Shown here one piece after another: positions 17,895-26,593 of a DNA stretch of 34,524 bases. The notes beneath the pieces were generated by a model. It ran no database searches and was not told the DNA's origin. It saw nothing but the letters and a program-made list of their open reading frames with translations. The first letter of the stretch is position 1; each line of letters opens with the position of its first letter. This DNA is from an uncultured Clostridia bacterium (GTDB lineage: Bacteria > Bacillota > Clostridia > TANB77 > CAG-508). A program made the position numbers and the translations under genes. Where the stretch lies: NCBI GenBank assembly GCA_947625665.1, contig CANQPF010000010.1, forward strand, positions 1-34,524, in the 5' to 3' direction.

Positions 17895-17937
17895 CAAATT
17901 TTGACTTTTTTCATAATTTATAAGATGACATTTTTTG

Positions 17938-17974
17938 TCAAAAAAAAAAATATCTATGTATAAACATAAATATT
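17938..17974 (-). terminator. Terminator after tRNA-Arg
   Basis: On the minus strand AATATTTATGT pairs with ACATAGATATT (11 bp with one G-U) around a 4-base loop, followed by a run of ten T. Confidence 0.7.
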
Positions 17975-18018
17975 TTTTAATATTTGCTAGAAATTAAAAA
18001 TCTCTAAATTTATTAAAA

Positions 18019-18095
<77 letters not shown>

Positions 18096-18115
18096 ACGTC
18101 TTACGGACATTAATT

Positions 18116-18144
18116 ATAATAACATAAAACATACTATAAGTCAA
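18116..18144 (-). promoter_or_regulatory. Promoter of tRNA-Arg
   Basis: On the minus strand TTGACT is followed after 17 bases by TATTAT (a TATAAT lies three bases further on), about 20 bases before the tRNA. Confidence 0.7.
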
Positions 18145-18178
18145 TATTTATAACCAAAATTTTCTCATACTGGATTTA

Positions 18179-20002
18179 TTATTGCATCTTTTGAGTCTTT
18201 TTTAATATTAAAAGTTCATCAGAGTTTTCTAAAATAGTATAATCTTCACTACTTTCTTTTACATTATCAAGAAATTTAGCGATTCCGTAATTGTTTAAAA
18301 ACTCTTGTTGTCTTTCTTCACCATGGCGAGCACTATATTTAAAACATATTAATGTATCACTATATTCATTCTCAAGCCAATATTCCAAAGTTGAAAATTG
18401 AAAGAAAGCACCGCTAATATAGTCAATTCTATCTAAAATATCGTATTTCCAATATGATGGTAGTTTTTCATCTGTAACACCTAAAAAATGAATTTTAGCA
18501 GAATTATCAATTACATCATTTATATGTTTTAATGTATTAATTTCTCTTTTTGTAACTAATATTTTATCCTTAAATCCTTCTATATTTTCATTATATATAC
18601 TCCAAAAAACAAGTGAGTTATTTGTAAATCCTGAAACAAATATCATAATTATATATATTGCTGAAATTATATACGGTATTTTAAATCTAGTTAAATAAGT
18701 TGTACATATAAAAGTTATATAAATTGTTAAGATCCACATTAAATAATAAGATTTATAATAGTAATATTCAGATACTTTTCCTAATTTAAATCCTACATAC
18801 AATATGAATACAAAAGCCATCTCCCATATAGTAATAAAAAATAATGTATTATATTTCTTTTCCTTAAACACTTTATAAAAATAGTAAATAATGAATGGTA
18901 TAAAAATATAAAAGCTGTAATTTTGATTGTATATACCTTCAGCATTTGAAGAAATATCGGTATATTTATCTACATTAAGAATGATTGAACGTAACACAAA
19001 TTGATAAATGCCAATAACAGCAGGAATAATTAATGTATAAAGTATATACGATATATTTTCAAAATAGAATTTTTTCTCTTTTTTATAATTATGCACTATT
19101 TTTTTTATTTCATTTGCAAGTATTGCTAGATATACAACTGGTACAAAATAGCCATAAGAGAAGAAAAGCCCAAAATTTAATAAAAAGGATACTATATACA
19201 ACTCTAATGTGCTTTTATTAGACTCTTCTCTTTGCTCATTGACTATTATTATACTGATTATAATGTTTAATGCAACTGTTAAGTATTGAAATCCACTAAA
19301 TATGCTTAAAAGTGGATAACCTATTGTAAAAACAGTTCCTAAGATTATTGCAAATATTTCTTGTTTTATATTCTTGGCTTTCTTTGACAATAAGGAATAT
19401 AACAACATTCCCATAAGAAACAAAGAACATAAATCAAAACCTTCAAATAATTTAAAAAATGAATGTTGATCTAATATATGTGAAAAGCATTTAAATAAAA
19501 TACCTACATTACAATAAGCTCCCGTAAGAAACAACTGTGGATTACGTGTAAAAAATGGAAGGTTAGGAAACCCATCAAATAATAACTTTGAGTTTTTATA
19601 AAATTCGAAAGCATATCTGTAATGCACTTCAGCATCACTAACGTTATAATCAATCTGTTCTAACCAATTAAATTTAAATCCTGCAACTAGTATAATTAAA
19701 ATCAGCAAAATACTGCAAAATATTAAATCTGTTTTTTTAATGTAATACTTTTGAATTTCTTTTTTCTTTATTATTTTATAAAGTAGAAAAATCTCAAGTA
19801 TTATTAGAGGTATAGATAAATTTGTAATTGTACATAAAATGTTAAAAATGTAGTAAATATACGTAATAAAAATGTGCCATGAAATTAATATACAGAAATT
19901 TACGCCTATTGTACTTATAAGTGGCTTTTTTTCATCTGTTCTTTTAATTAAAGTGTATGTTGTAAAAACTATAAATAGAAATACTAAATATAATATTGCC
20001 AT
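18179..20002 (-). CDS. Large polytopic membrane protein, GT-C glycosyltransferase-like
   Basis: The 607-residue protein has about 12-13 hydrophobic helices in its first 460 residues and a soluble C-terminal domain of about 140 residues. The loop after the fourth or fifth helix carries the acidic, His-containing motif NVSDAEVHYRYA (about residues 118-129), placed like the catalytic acidic motif in the first outer loop of GT-C glycosyltransferases. A GT-C enzyme using a lipid-linked sugar is therefore the best guess, but I do not recognise a specific family and the assignment is from topology. A good AAGGAG lies seven to eight bases before ATG. It follows the M18 gene by 30 bases and is probably cotranscribed with it. 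Confidence 0.55.
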   Translation of the reverse strand: MAILYLVFLFIVFTTYTLIKRTDEKKPLISTIGVNFCILISWHIFITYIYYIFNILCTITNLSIPLIILEIFLLYKIIKKKEIQKYYIKKTDLIFCSILLILIILVAGFKFNWLEQIDYNVSDAEVHYRYAFEFYKNSKLLFDGFPNLPFFTRNPQLFLTGAYCNVGILFKCFSHILDQHSFFKLFEGFDLCSLFLMGMLLYSLLSKKAKNIKQEIFAIILGTVFTIGYPLLSIFSGFQYLTVALNIIISIIIVNEQREESNKSTLELYIVSFLLNFGLFFSYGYFVPVVYLAILANEIKKIVHNYKKEKKFYFENISYILYTLIIPAVIGIYQFVLRSIILNVDKYTDISSNAEGIYNQNYSFYIFIPFIIYYFYKVFKEKKYNTLFFITIWEMAFVFILYVGFKLGKVSEYYYYKSYYLMWILTIYITFICTTYLTRFKIPYIISAIYIIMIFVSGFTNNSLVFWSIYNENIEGFKDKILVTKREINTLKHINDVIDNSAKIHFLGVTDEKLPSYWKYDILDRIDYISGAFFQFSTLEYWLENEYSDTLICFKYSARHGEERQQEFLNNYGIAKFLDNVKESSEDYTILENSDELLILKKTQKMQ

Positions 20003-20032
20003 ATATTAACTCCTTATATTATTTACTTTTTA

Positions 20033-21439
20033 TTACATTGCTTCCCAAAATGCTTTGTATGTTCTGTAAGCTGAATATATATCATATTTACTTGTTACTT
20101 CATAAGGTGAATGCATTGATAGTAGTGGAACACCACAGTCTATTACATCTGCACCTTTATTTGCTAGAATGTATGCTATTGTTCCGCCTCCGCCAATGTC
20201 AACTTTCCCTAGTTCTACTACTTGATATTTAATATCATTTGATTCCATTATATGTCTTATATACCCTACAAACTCTGCATTTGCATCTGATGCTCCTGAT
20301 TTTCCTCTTGCTCCTGTATATTTATTTAAACTCATTCCTTTTCCTAGAAATCCTGCATTTGGTTTGTCAGAAACTGATGCGTATATTGGATCAAATCCTG
20401 CATCTACGTCTGCTGATAACATTTTTGAATAGCAGAATAATTTCTCCAATAAGTTTGGTTTATTTATTCCAGATTTATTTAATAATTCTGATATGAAATA
20501 ATCGAATACATGTGATTCCATTCCAGTATTTCCCATACTTCCTATCTCTTCTTTATCAGATAAGATACATACTGCTGTTTTTCTTACTTTTTCAAGTTCC
20601 ATCATTGCTGCAAATGATGTGTATGCACAAACTTTATCATCTTGTCCATACGCAGCTACCATGCTTCCATCAAATCCTAGCGTTCTAGCTTTGAATGCCG
20701 GAACTAATTCTAGTTCTGCACTTGTTAAATCTTGTTCTGTAATTCCATATTTAGTATTTAATATTGATAGAATATTTAATTTAACGCTTTCAGGAATCTT
20801 CTTATCCCCGTCTCCGTAAGGGATACTTCCGGCTAATAAGTTTAAGTCTTCACCATTAATTCCATCTTTTAATTTCTTTTGCATTTGTTCTTGCGCTAAA
20901 TGAGGTAAAAGATCTGTTATTGTAAATATAGGGTCGTTTTCAGCTTCACCTATATTTATAAATACTCTTTCACCATTTGTCTTCACTATGACACCATGAA
21001 TACTTAATGGAATTGTTGTCCATTGATATTTCTTTATTCCTCCATAATAATGTGTTTTTAAATATGCGAATCCACCATCTTCATACAAAGGATTTGGTTT
21101 TAGGTCTAATCTTGGTGAATCTACATGTGCTCCTACTATATTAATTCCTTTTTCTAAAGATTCTTCTCCTATTACTGCTAAGTACATACTTTTATCTCTG
21201 TTTACATAGTATACTTTATCACCTGGATTTAATTTTTCTACAGTTGCTATATCTCTAAAACCTTTGCTGTCAGCATGTTCTTTAGCTCTTGCTATAAATT
21301 CTCTTTCTGTCTTTGCTCTATTTAAAAAATCCATATATCCTTGTGAAAATCTATATATTACGTCTTTTTCTTCTATGTCCATTCCTTCCCAGCCTGTTTT
21401 ATCATTTTTAAAAAGCTTTTCTTTTAATTGTTCTTCCAT
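20033..21439 (-). CDS. M18 family aminopeptidase
   Basis: Zinc aminopeptidases of this family remove N-terminal residues, often acidic ones, and form large cytosolic complexes. The metal-binding and catalytic motifs are visible: VGAHVDSPRLDLKPNP, SDKEEIGSMGNTG with the catalytic Glu pair, the motif SADVDAGFDP and a late His (LSMHSPYE). At 468 residues the length is normal. GGAGG lies eight bases before the second ATG (21439) but only three before the first (21445), so 21439 is preferred. It heads a transcript that continues into the GT-C-like gene. Confidence 0.92.
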   Translation of the reverse strand: MEEQLKEKLFKNDKTGWEGMDIEEKDVIYRFSQGYMDFLNRAKTEREFIARAKEHADSKGFRDIATVEKLNPGDKVYYVNRDKSMYLAVIGEESLEKGINIVGAHVDSPRLDLKPNPLYEDGGFAYLKTHYYGGIKKYQWTTIPLSIHGVIVKTNGERVFINIGEAENDPIFTITDLLPHLAQEQMQKKLKDGINGEDLNLLAGSIPYGDGDKKIPESVKLNILSILNTKYGITEQDLTSAELELVPAFKARTLGFDGSMVAAYGQDDKVCAYTSFAAMMELEKVRKTAVCILSDKEEIGSMGNTGMESHVFDYFISELLNKSGINKPNLLEKLFCYSKMLSADVDAGFDPIYASVSDKPNAGFLGKGMSLNKYTGARGKSGASDANAEFVGYIRHIMESNDIKYQVVELGKVDIGGGGTIAYILANKGADVIDCGVPLLSMHSPYEVTSKYDIYSAYRTYKAFWEAM

Positions 21440-21597
21440 TTTCATTTTCCTCCTTGCTTTTATTTATTACACAATAAGTATATCATAAGTTTTTAATTTT
21501 TCTACCCTAATTATTCAATTATTATATGATTTTTTATGAAAATTTATCTTTTTTTTGACTTTTTTACCTATTTATAGAGTTTTTTTTGAACTTTTTG

Positions 21598-21626
21598 TTG
21601 ACTTCTATTATTTTTTTTGCTACAAT
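21598..21626 (+). promoter_or_regulatory. Strong intergenic promoter on the plus strand
   Basis: TTGACT, a 17-base spacer and TACAAT lie in a 429-base gap between two minus-strand genes. No plausible coding region follows; a hairpin with a T-run follows 52 bases downstream. It points to a small RNA. Confidence 0.6.
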
Positions 21627-21632
21627 TTCCTT

Positions 21633-21716
21633 AATAAATCATATTATTTATATGTTTTATTTTATTTTTTGTTTATTGAACTAGATTTCTCCTTTGTAAG
21701 TTATCTAGTTCTTTTT
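21633..21716 (+). ncRNA. Candidate small RNA with anti-Shine-Dalgarno terminator loop
   Basis: The span runs from the expected start after the promoter at 21598 to the end of a terminator: arms GAACTAGAT (21678-21686) and ATCTAGTTC (21703-21711), then five T. The 16-base loop presents TTCTCCTTTG, complementary to SD sequences of the AAAGGAGAA type. The remaining 5' part is AU-rich and unstructured. The upstream gap 21440-21597 holds only T-rich sequence with no gene I can support. Confidence 0.5.
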
Positions 21717-21750
21717 ATGTCTATTATATTCTATGTAATTTTAATATATG

Positions 21751-21801
21751 AAAAAAAAAGAAATGTTTTATGCTCTCGCTCCCTAAAACATTTCTTTTTT
21801 T
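21751..21801. terminator. Terminator downstream of prfA
   Basis: Long arms (AAAAAAAGAAATGTTTT with AAAACATTTCTTTTTTT) enclose a loop with CTCTCGCTCCC. It is symmetrical enough to act on both strands and lies 68 bases after the prfA stop. Confidence 0.75.
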
Positions 21802-21868
21802 ATACAATCATCTTATATTCATATATATATTCAAAATCGATAATTCTTAAGGCATTCTCAACAATTTT

Positions 21869-22927
21869 TTAATTTTCACCTTTTAATTTTTCTGCTCTAT
21901 CTGCTGCTATCAAGTTGTCTATCATCTCGTCTAATTCTCCATTTAAAAAGTTTTCCATTTGGTAAATACTCATTCCTATTCTATGATCTGTAATTCTACC
22001 TTGCGGATAATTATAGGTTCTGATCTTTTCACTTCTATCTCCTGAACCTACTTGCGATTTTCTAGCGTTTGCTACTTCACTATCTTGCTTTTGTTTTTCT
22101 ATATCATATAATTTTGTTTTTAACATTCTCATAGCATAATCTTTATTTTGAAATTGTGACCTTTCAGTCTGACATTCTACTACAATTCCTGTTGGCTCAT
22201 GTATTAATCTAACTGCTGATGATGTTTTGTTTATATGTTGTCCCCCAGCTCCTGAAGCCCTAAATACTTCCATTCTTATATCAGCTGGATTTATATCTAT
22301 TTCTACATCTTCTACTACTGGTAACATTGCTACTGTTGCTGTTGACGTATGAATTCTTCCACTACTTTCTGTGTCTGGTACTCTTTGAACTCTATGAACT
22401 CCGCTTTCAAATTTTAACCTACTATACACTCCTTTTCCTGTTATCATAAATGAAATTTCTTTGTATCCACCCAATTCCGTAGCATTTTCATTTAATACAT
22501 CTACTTGCCAATGTTTTTTCTCTGCATACATAGTATACATTCTAAATAACGTTCCTGCAAATAAAGCTGCTTCTTCTCCTCCAGCTCCACCTCTGATTTC
22601 ACATATTATATTTTTGTCATCATCTGGGTCTTTAGGAATTAGCAAAATCTTTAATTCTTCTTCTATTGCCGGTAGTTTGTCTTTTGATTCATAATATTCA
22701 GCTTCGGCAAGTTCTTTTAGTTCTTTGTCTTCCATCATTTCTTTTGCTTCTTCCATTGTTTGTTTTGTCTTTTTGTATTCTCTATATTTTTTCACTACAT
22801 CTTCTATACTTGCATGCTCTTTCATAAGCTTTTGCCATTCAGTTTGATTAGATATTACTTCTGGGTCACTAATCATTTTAGTTAACTCTACATATCTTTT
22901 CTCAACTTCTTCTAATTTATCAAACAT
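21869..22927 (-). CDS. prfA: Peptide chain release factor 1
   Basis: Release factor 1 reads UAA and UAG and triggers hydrolysis of the finished peptide. The 352-residue length is normal. The codon-reading tripeptide is PDT (184-186, within [18 protein letters not shown]), the PxT form that marks RF1 rather than the SPF form of RF2. The catalytic GGQ is at 228-230 ([18 protein letters not shown]). No prmC methylase gene lies next to it. No frame anomaly is seen, and no in-frame CGG occurs in it. Confidence 0.97.
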   Translation of the reverse strand: MFDKLEEVEKRYVELTKMISDPEVISNQTEWQKLMKEHASIEDVVKKYREYKKTKQTMEEAKEMMEDKELKELAEAEYYESKDKLPAIEEELKILLIPKDPDDDKNIICEIRGGAGGEEAALFAGTLFRMYTMYAEKKHWQVDVLNENATELGGYKEISFMITGKGVYSRLKFESGVHRVQRVPDTESSGRIHTSTATVAMLPVVEDVEIDINPADIRMEVFRASGAGGQHINKTSSAVRLIHEPTGIVVECQTERSQFQNKDYAMRMLKTKLYDIEKQKQDSEVANARKSQVGSGDRSEKIRTYNYPQGRITDHRIGMSIYQMENFLNGELDEMIDNLIAADRAEKLKGEN

Positions 22928-23035
22928 GGTTTGTAATCTTCCCTTCTTTCTTATCTCTAAAATACCGTCTATTATTATATCATTTTTTACTTATATATTC
23001 AAGCAATTTGGTAACGTTTTCCTAATATTAAAAAT

Positions 23036-23076
23036 ATTAATAAAATCGGGTGCCTGTTACACCCGATTTTATTAAT
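23036..23076. terminator. Very stable terminator ending the small membrane protein transcript
   Basis: A 17-bp perfect stem (23036-23052 with 23060-23076, including ATCGGGTG/CACCCGAT) has a 7-base loop. The AT-rich base of the stem supplies the T-run in either direction. The stop codon of the small gene lies within the stem. Confidence 0.85.
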
Positions 23077-23335
23077 TACTCTTTCTGCAATAGCAAAAAG
23101 TGATAAAACCTAATACCAATATAACTAATAATATTAGTCCTGGTACTTTTTCTTCATATAGTGCTACAAAATGTACTGCACATAGAAAAGCGATGTCTCC
23201 TATAAGAGATCTTAAGCTCCGTACTACAAAAGAATCACCGCAATCAAAATATTCTGCAACAATAATTCTTGTAAAATCATATAGCGCAAGTACAAATATT
23301 GCAACATTTATGAAGAAGAATGAGTTTAATATCAT
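23072..23335 (-). CDS. Small membrane protein, unknown (contains an in-frame CGG)
   Basis: The 87-residue frame has an N-terminal helix (about 6-20), a mid segment with FDCGDSFVV, a second hydrophobic stretch (about 45-58) and a strong C-terminal helix (about 66-80), ending CYCRKSN. I do not recognise a family. It has its own consensus promoter (23430), a structured leader, and a terminator that overlaps the stop, which argue for a real transcript. Its SD (AAAGGA) is 12 bases from the ATG, longer than usual. Codon 39 (23221-23219) is CGG followed by A, the only in-frame CGG in the window outside the three shifted genes. If read +1 like the others it would give GGA GCT TAA and a 40-residue product ending VVGA. 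Either reading is possible. Confidence 0.6.
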   Translation of the reverse strand: MILNSFFFINVAIFVLALYDFTRIIVAEYFDCGDSFVVRSLRSLIGDIAFLCAVHFVALYEEKVPGLILLVILVLGFITFCYCRKSN

Positions 23336-23354
23336 AATGTGGATTTTTCCTTTC

Positions 23355-23419
23355 TAGAATAAAGCAGCCTCAATCTTATTCTTTTACAGGTAATGAATAA
23401 GGGGCACCTCAATATTCTA
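23355..23419 (-). promoter_or_regulatory. Structured 5' leader with symmetric internal loop
   Basis: Outer arms TAGAATA (23419-23413) and TATTCTA (23361-23355) and inner arms CTTATTC (23401-23395) and GAATAAG (23381-23375) are separated by internal-loop strands that both contain TTGAGG (TTGAGGTGCCC and ATTGAGGCTGC). The structure ends two bases before the SD. It could be a cis-regulatory RNA; I recognise no known riboswitch class. Confidence 0.45.
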
Positions 23420-23429
23420 AGTTACTTTA

Positions 23430-23458
23430 ATTATAGCATATTTGCAGGTTTTTTTCAA
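23430..23458 (-). promoter_or_regulatory. Sigma-A promoter of the small membrane protein
   Basis: On the minus strand TTGAAA, a 17-base spacer ending TGC and TATAAT form a near-consensus extended promoter. The start would be near 23423, giving a leader of about 90 bases. Confidence 0.8.
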
Positions 23459-23497
23459 ATTTTTTCAAATGCCTTCTTGCAATTTTTCTTGGTAATT

Positions 23498-25420
23498 CTA
23501 TTTTAAAACTACATAGTTAAAATCTATTTTTTTATCATCTAAAATTTGTTTTTCTCTATTTGTACATGTGAAAATAATTATTTGCCTATTTGAAAATTCT
23601 TTTGATAAATATATTAAGATATTTTCTAACCTTTTGTTATCGTAATATGCAAAACTTTCATCTAAAATTATAGGTAATTTTTCTTCTGACAAATCATTAA
23701 TCATTGATAATCTTAAAGATAAATACAACTGATCAATCGTCCCAATACTTAATTTATTTGCGGTAACATAATCTCCATTTTCTTGTTCAATTATTAATCC
23801 TTGCTCATCATTGTACATAGCTTTCGAATATTTGCCTTTTGTTATTATCCCTATGTTTTGAGAAATTTGTTTTGTGAATTTTGGCGTTACTTCTTCCTTC
23901 ATTTTCTGATATGATGAGGTTAACACTTCTTTTGCAAGTTCTATACTCCTATTTTTATTTTTGATGTTTACATATTTTATTTTATCGTTCACTAGCTTTT
24001 CTTCCAAGTTGGATAAATTATCCAACTTTGGTTCAATATTATTTTTATCCAATTCATATTGATGTATTTCCAAGTTTTTCCTGTTCAGTAGATTTTGAAT
24101 TGTTTCAATTTCGTTTTCAATATTTTTTTCATTTTTTAAATTATTTATTTTAAATTTATTTTTTATTTTTTCTTTTTCTAGATTTGTTTCTAAATTTATT
24201 TTTTCTTTTTTTGTATTTATTTCATTTTTTATTATTTTATTATTTTCATTTATTATATTTATTTCATTTTCTATTTTATTTTTTTCTAATTTTATTTCTT
24301 CTAATTCTTTATTTTCTATTTTTTTATTTAATTTATTTTTTAAATTATTTTTTAAAAAAATATAAAAAATTAAAACCGTTGGTACCGTAAGAAGAAAAAT
24401 ATAATTAAAATATTTATTTTTTATTAAAATAAATTGAAAAATATTTATAAAAATAACTAATAAAAATATTAAAATTATATTTTTATTTAATTTTTTTATT
24501 TTGTTTTTTATTTCTTTTTTATTTTCTGAAATATCTTTTTCTATTTTTTCTTCTTTATTTTCTATTTTATTTTTTTCATTTATTAAATTATTTATTTTTT
24601 CTAAATTTTCTTTTTCTATATTTTCTTGAATTTTTATTTTTTCATTTCCTAAAAATTTTTTATCACTTATTTTTTTTATTTCTTTTGCAATAGCAACTTC
24701 TTTTTCTAGTTCTCGAATCTCCTCTTGAAGTTTATTTTTGTTCTCTTCTATATCATACTGCATGTCTTTATAATCTTCTAATTTTTCTTTTTCTTCTTGT
24801 AACTCAGCTATTTCTCGTGTTAAAATATTTATCGGCTTCTCTCTAGATCTTTCTGTACCTACTTCATCTAACTGTTTTCTTTTTAACCTATCCATTGCTA
24901 TTCTATATGAAACGTTGTCTTCTCCTGTTCCAACTAAATTTGAAATTTTTTGAATTAACATGTGTTGATTGTTATCACTTAATTTTACTTCTTGTTGCTC
25001 TGTTAAAAAAGTTGATTTAAACAATTCTTCATCGACACCAGTTTGTTCTATAAAAAATTCATTTCCTTTTGTTTTGTCGATATTAAATTCTTTAGAAATG
25101 TCCTCCATTTTCTCATTGTATATTGTTGGATTCTTCTTTTTAAAATTCCTAAAAATTTCATATTTTTTATTATTATCCAATATATATTCTAATTTTCCAG
25201 AAAATTCTTCATTATTCCAAGGTGTATACTTTTCAAAGTCTGAAAGTTCTTTTCCATTTTTTTTCTTTGAAATACCATAAAAAGAAGTTGTAATAAAATT
25301 CAGAAGAGTTGATTTTCCAACTTCATTCTCTCCATATATTACATTTATTCCATCTTTTAACTCTATATTTGTACCTTTTAACTTACCATATCCATTTATA
25401 TGCATTTTATTTATTTTCAT
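23498..25420 (-). CDS. YhaN-like AAA ATPase (Rad50/SbcC type) with membrane hairpin in the coiled coil
   Basis: The N-terminus MKINKMHINGYGKLKG with Walker A YGENEVGKSTLLN (about residues 29-41) and the C-terminal signature LSIGTIDQLYLSLRLSM and Walker B LPIILDESFAYYDNKRL are those of YhaN/Rad50-type ATPases. They pair with a nuclease partner, here the adjacent YhaO-like gene. Between the halves lies a Lys/Glu/Asn-rich coiled coil interrupted by two hydrophobic helices (about residues 313-355), as in membrane-tethered YhaN homologues. At 640 residues it is short for the family. The stretch encoding the coil (about 24100-24660) is extremely AT-rich. It overlaps the yhaO-like stop by four bases, indicating coupled translation. 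Confidence 0.85.
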   Translation of the reverse strand: MKINKMHINGYGKLKGTNIELKDGINVIYGENEVGKSTLLNFITTSFYGISKKKNGKELSDFEKYTPWNNEEFSGKLEYILDNNKKYEIFRNFKKKNPTIYNEKMEDISKEFNIDKTKGNEFFIEQTGVDEELFKSTFLTEQQEVKLSDNNQHMLIQKISNLVGTGEDNVSYRIAMDRLKRKQLDEVGTERSREKPINILTREIAELQEEKEKLEDYKDMQYDIEENKNKLQEEIRELEKEVAIAKEIKKISDKKFLGNEKIKIQENIEKENLEKINNLINEKNKIENKEEKIEKDISENKKEIKNKIKKLNKNIILIFLLVIFINIFQFILIKNKYFNYIFLLTVPTVLIFYIFLKNNLKNKLNKKIENKELEEIKLEKNKIENEINIINENNKIIKNEINTKKEKINLETNLEKEKIKNKFKINNLKNEKNIENEIETIQNLLNRKNLEIHQYELDKNNIEPKLDNLSNLEEKLVNDKIKYVNIKNKNRSIELAKEVLTSSYQKMKEEVTPKFTKQISQNIGIITKGKYSKAMYNDEQGLIIEQENGDYVTANKLSIGTIDQLYLSLRLSMINDLSEEKLPIILDESFAYYDNKRLENILIYLSKEFSNRQIIIFTCTNREKQILDDKKIDFNYVVLK

Positions 25421-26511
25421 ACTGTACCCTCCAGTATATCTAATCCTATTTCAATTGCTTTTTCTATAATCTGTTTTTCTTCTTCATCATGTTCTTCTTC
25501 TAATTTTGTTATCATTTCTTTTACATACAAACCTTTTAAGGTTGTATCATTAGCTATCTTTTGTAAGTCGTAATTCATTTTTGTTTTTTCTTTTATCTTT
25601 ATTATCTTATCATTCTCAATCAGTTTATATAAATCATAAACATCTATTTCAAAATTTCTTTTTCCAATTAATACTACTTTTGCTAGTTCTTTTTCTTGTA
25701 TTGGTAATTCATTTATCTTTTCAACTAATTCTTCTTTTGATAAAATTGGCGTTACATCTATTTCTTTCTCGACAAAATATATTTCATTCAGTTCAACAAA
25801 TTTTGTTGTTAAATTACTTTTTGAAGATTCTTCTTTGTTAATTTCTCCTACTATCATTCCACGTTTTCCAAGTTCATCAAATCCAAGTGGAAACGCAGAA
25901 CCTGGATATACTATGTAATTCTCATAATTAGGTTTATGTATATGTCCCAAAGCAATATAGTCAAATCCTTTAGATAAAAGTTCTTTTTTTGATATTGGAT
26001 TATATTGATTTTCTACCGCCTGAGATGCATCTATATCACCATGCATTACTAATATATTTAATTTATTGGGATTTTCAATTTCAAGTTCAGATATATTAGA
26101 ATCTTTACAATAAAAGTCTTCAAATCCAAATCCGTATATATCAGCTTCAGGTGTATTGACTTTTTCTATTTTTCCTTCAAAAATCTTTACATTGTCACTC
26201 CACTTAAATTTATTATAATACGAATTCTTTATATAAGGATCATGGTTTCCTGGCGCTATATATATTTTTGTATCTGATATTTCTTTAAACAAATTGTTTA
26301 TATACTCTATCGTAGTTTTTCTTATATATTCTTGTTCATACAAATCTCCTGATATAAACAAAGTATCAATTTGGTTTTCTTTTATATATTCAATTACTTT
26401 CTTAAATACCTTTCTTTGCTGTAGTCGGCATAGTTCTCCTAGTCCTTCTTTGTCTGATAAGTTGACAAAAGGACTATCAAAGTGCAAATCAGCTATATGT
26501 ATAAACTTCAT
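25417..26511 (-). CDS. YhaO/SbcD-like metallophosphoesterase (DNA exonuclease subunit)
   Basis: This is the nuclease partner of the YhaN-like ATPase. The metallophosphoesterase motifs run in order: MKFIHIADLHFDSP (DxH), FISGDLYE (GD), APGNHDPY (GNHD), LVMHGDID and LGHIHKPN (GHxH). A C-terminal region of about 120 residues, rich in Glu and Lys, follows the catalytic domain and would bind the base of the ATPase coil. The pair resembles Mre11-Rad50/SbcCD, which process DNA ends and hairpins; the exact role of YhaNO-type pairs is less defined. A strong AAGGAGG precedes the ATG, and the stop overlaps the next start. Confidence 0.9.
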   Translation of the reverse strand: MKFIHIADLHFDSPFVNLSDKEGLGELCRLQQRKVFKKVIEYIKENQIDTLFISGDLYEQEYIRKTTIEYINNLFKEISDTKIYIAPGNHDPYIKNSYYNKFKWSDNVKIFEGKIEKVNTPEADIYGFGFEDFYCKDSNISELEIENPNKLNILVMHGDIDASQAVENQYNPISKKELLSKGFDYIALGHIHKPNYENYIVYPGSAFPLGFDELGKRGMIVGEINKEESSKSNLTTKFVELNEIYFVEKEIDVTPILSKEELVEKINELPIQEKELAKVVLIGKRNFEIDVYDLYKLIENDKIIKIKEKTKMNYDLQKIANDTTLKGLYVKEMITKLEEEHDEEEKQIIEKAIEIGLDILEGTV

Positions 26512-26550
26512 TATTTTTAATCCTCCTTCTGTGGTTCTTTTGAAGAAAAA

Positions 26551-26570
26551 ACCTTTGCACGTGCAAAGGT
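26551..26570 (-). terminator. Terminator of the virD4 transcript
   Basis: A perfect 20-base palindrome (arms ACCTTTGC and GCAAAGGT with ACGT as loop) is followed on the minus strand by TTTTTC. It lies 23 bases after the virD4 stop. Confidence 0.75.
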
Positions 26571-26593
26571 CCTTTTGGTTTTATTTTATTTTT

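Noticed and set aside
17924..17940. TGACA/TGTCA inverted repeat before the AIM24-family gene
   Set aside because: The arms are only five bases in very AT-rich sequence and do not overlap the promoter; probably chance.
21555..21872. 105-residue plus-strand open frame near prfA
   Set aside because: It spans two terminator hairpins and a promoter, is almost all Phe/Tyr/Leu/Ile from T-rich DNA, and has no RBS.
26551..26570. 20-bp palindrome as an operator for the yhaO-like gene
   Set aside because: It is followed by a T-run on the strand of virD4 and lies just after its stop, so a terminator explains it.
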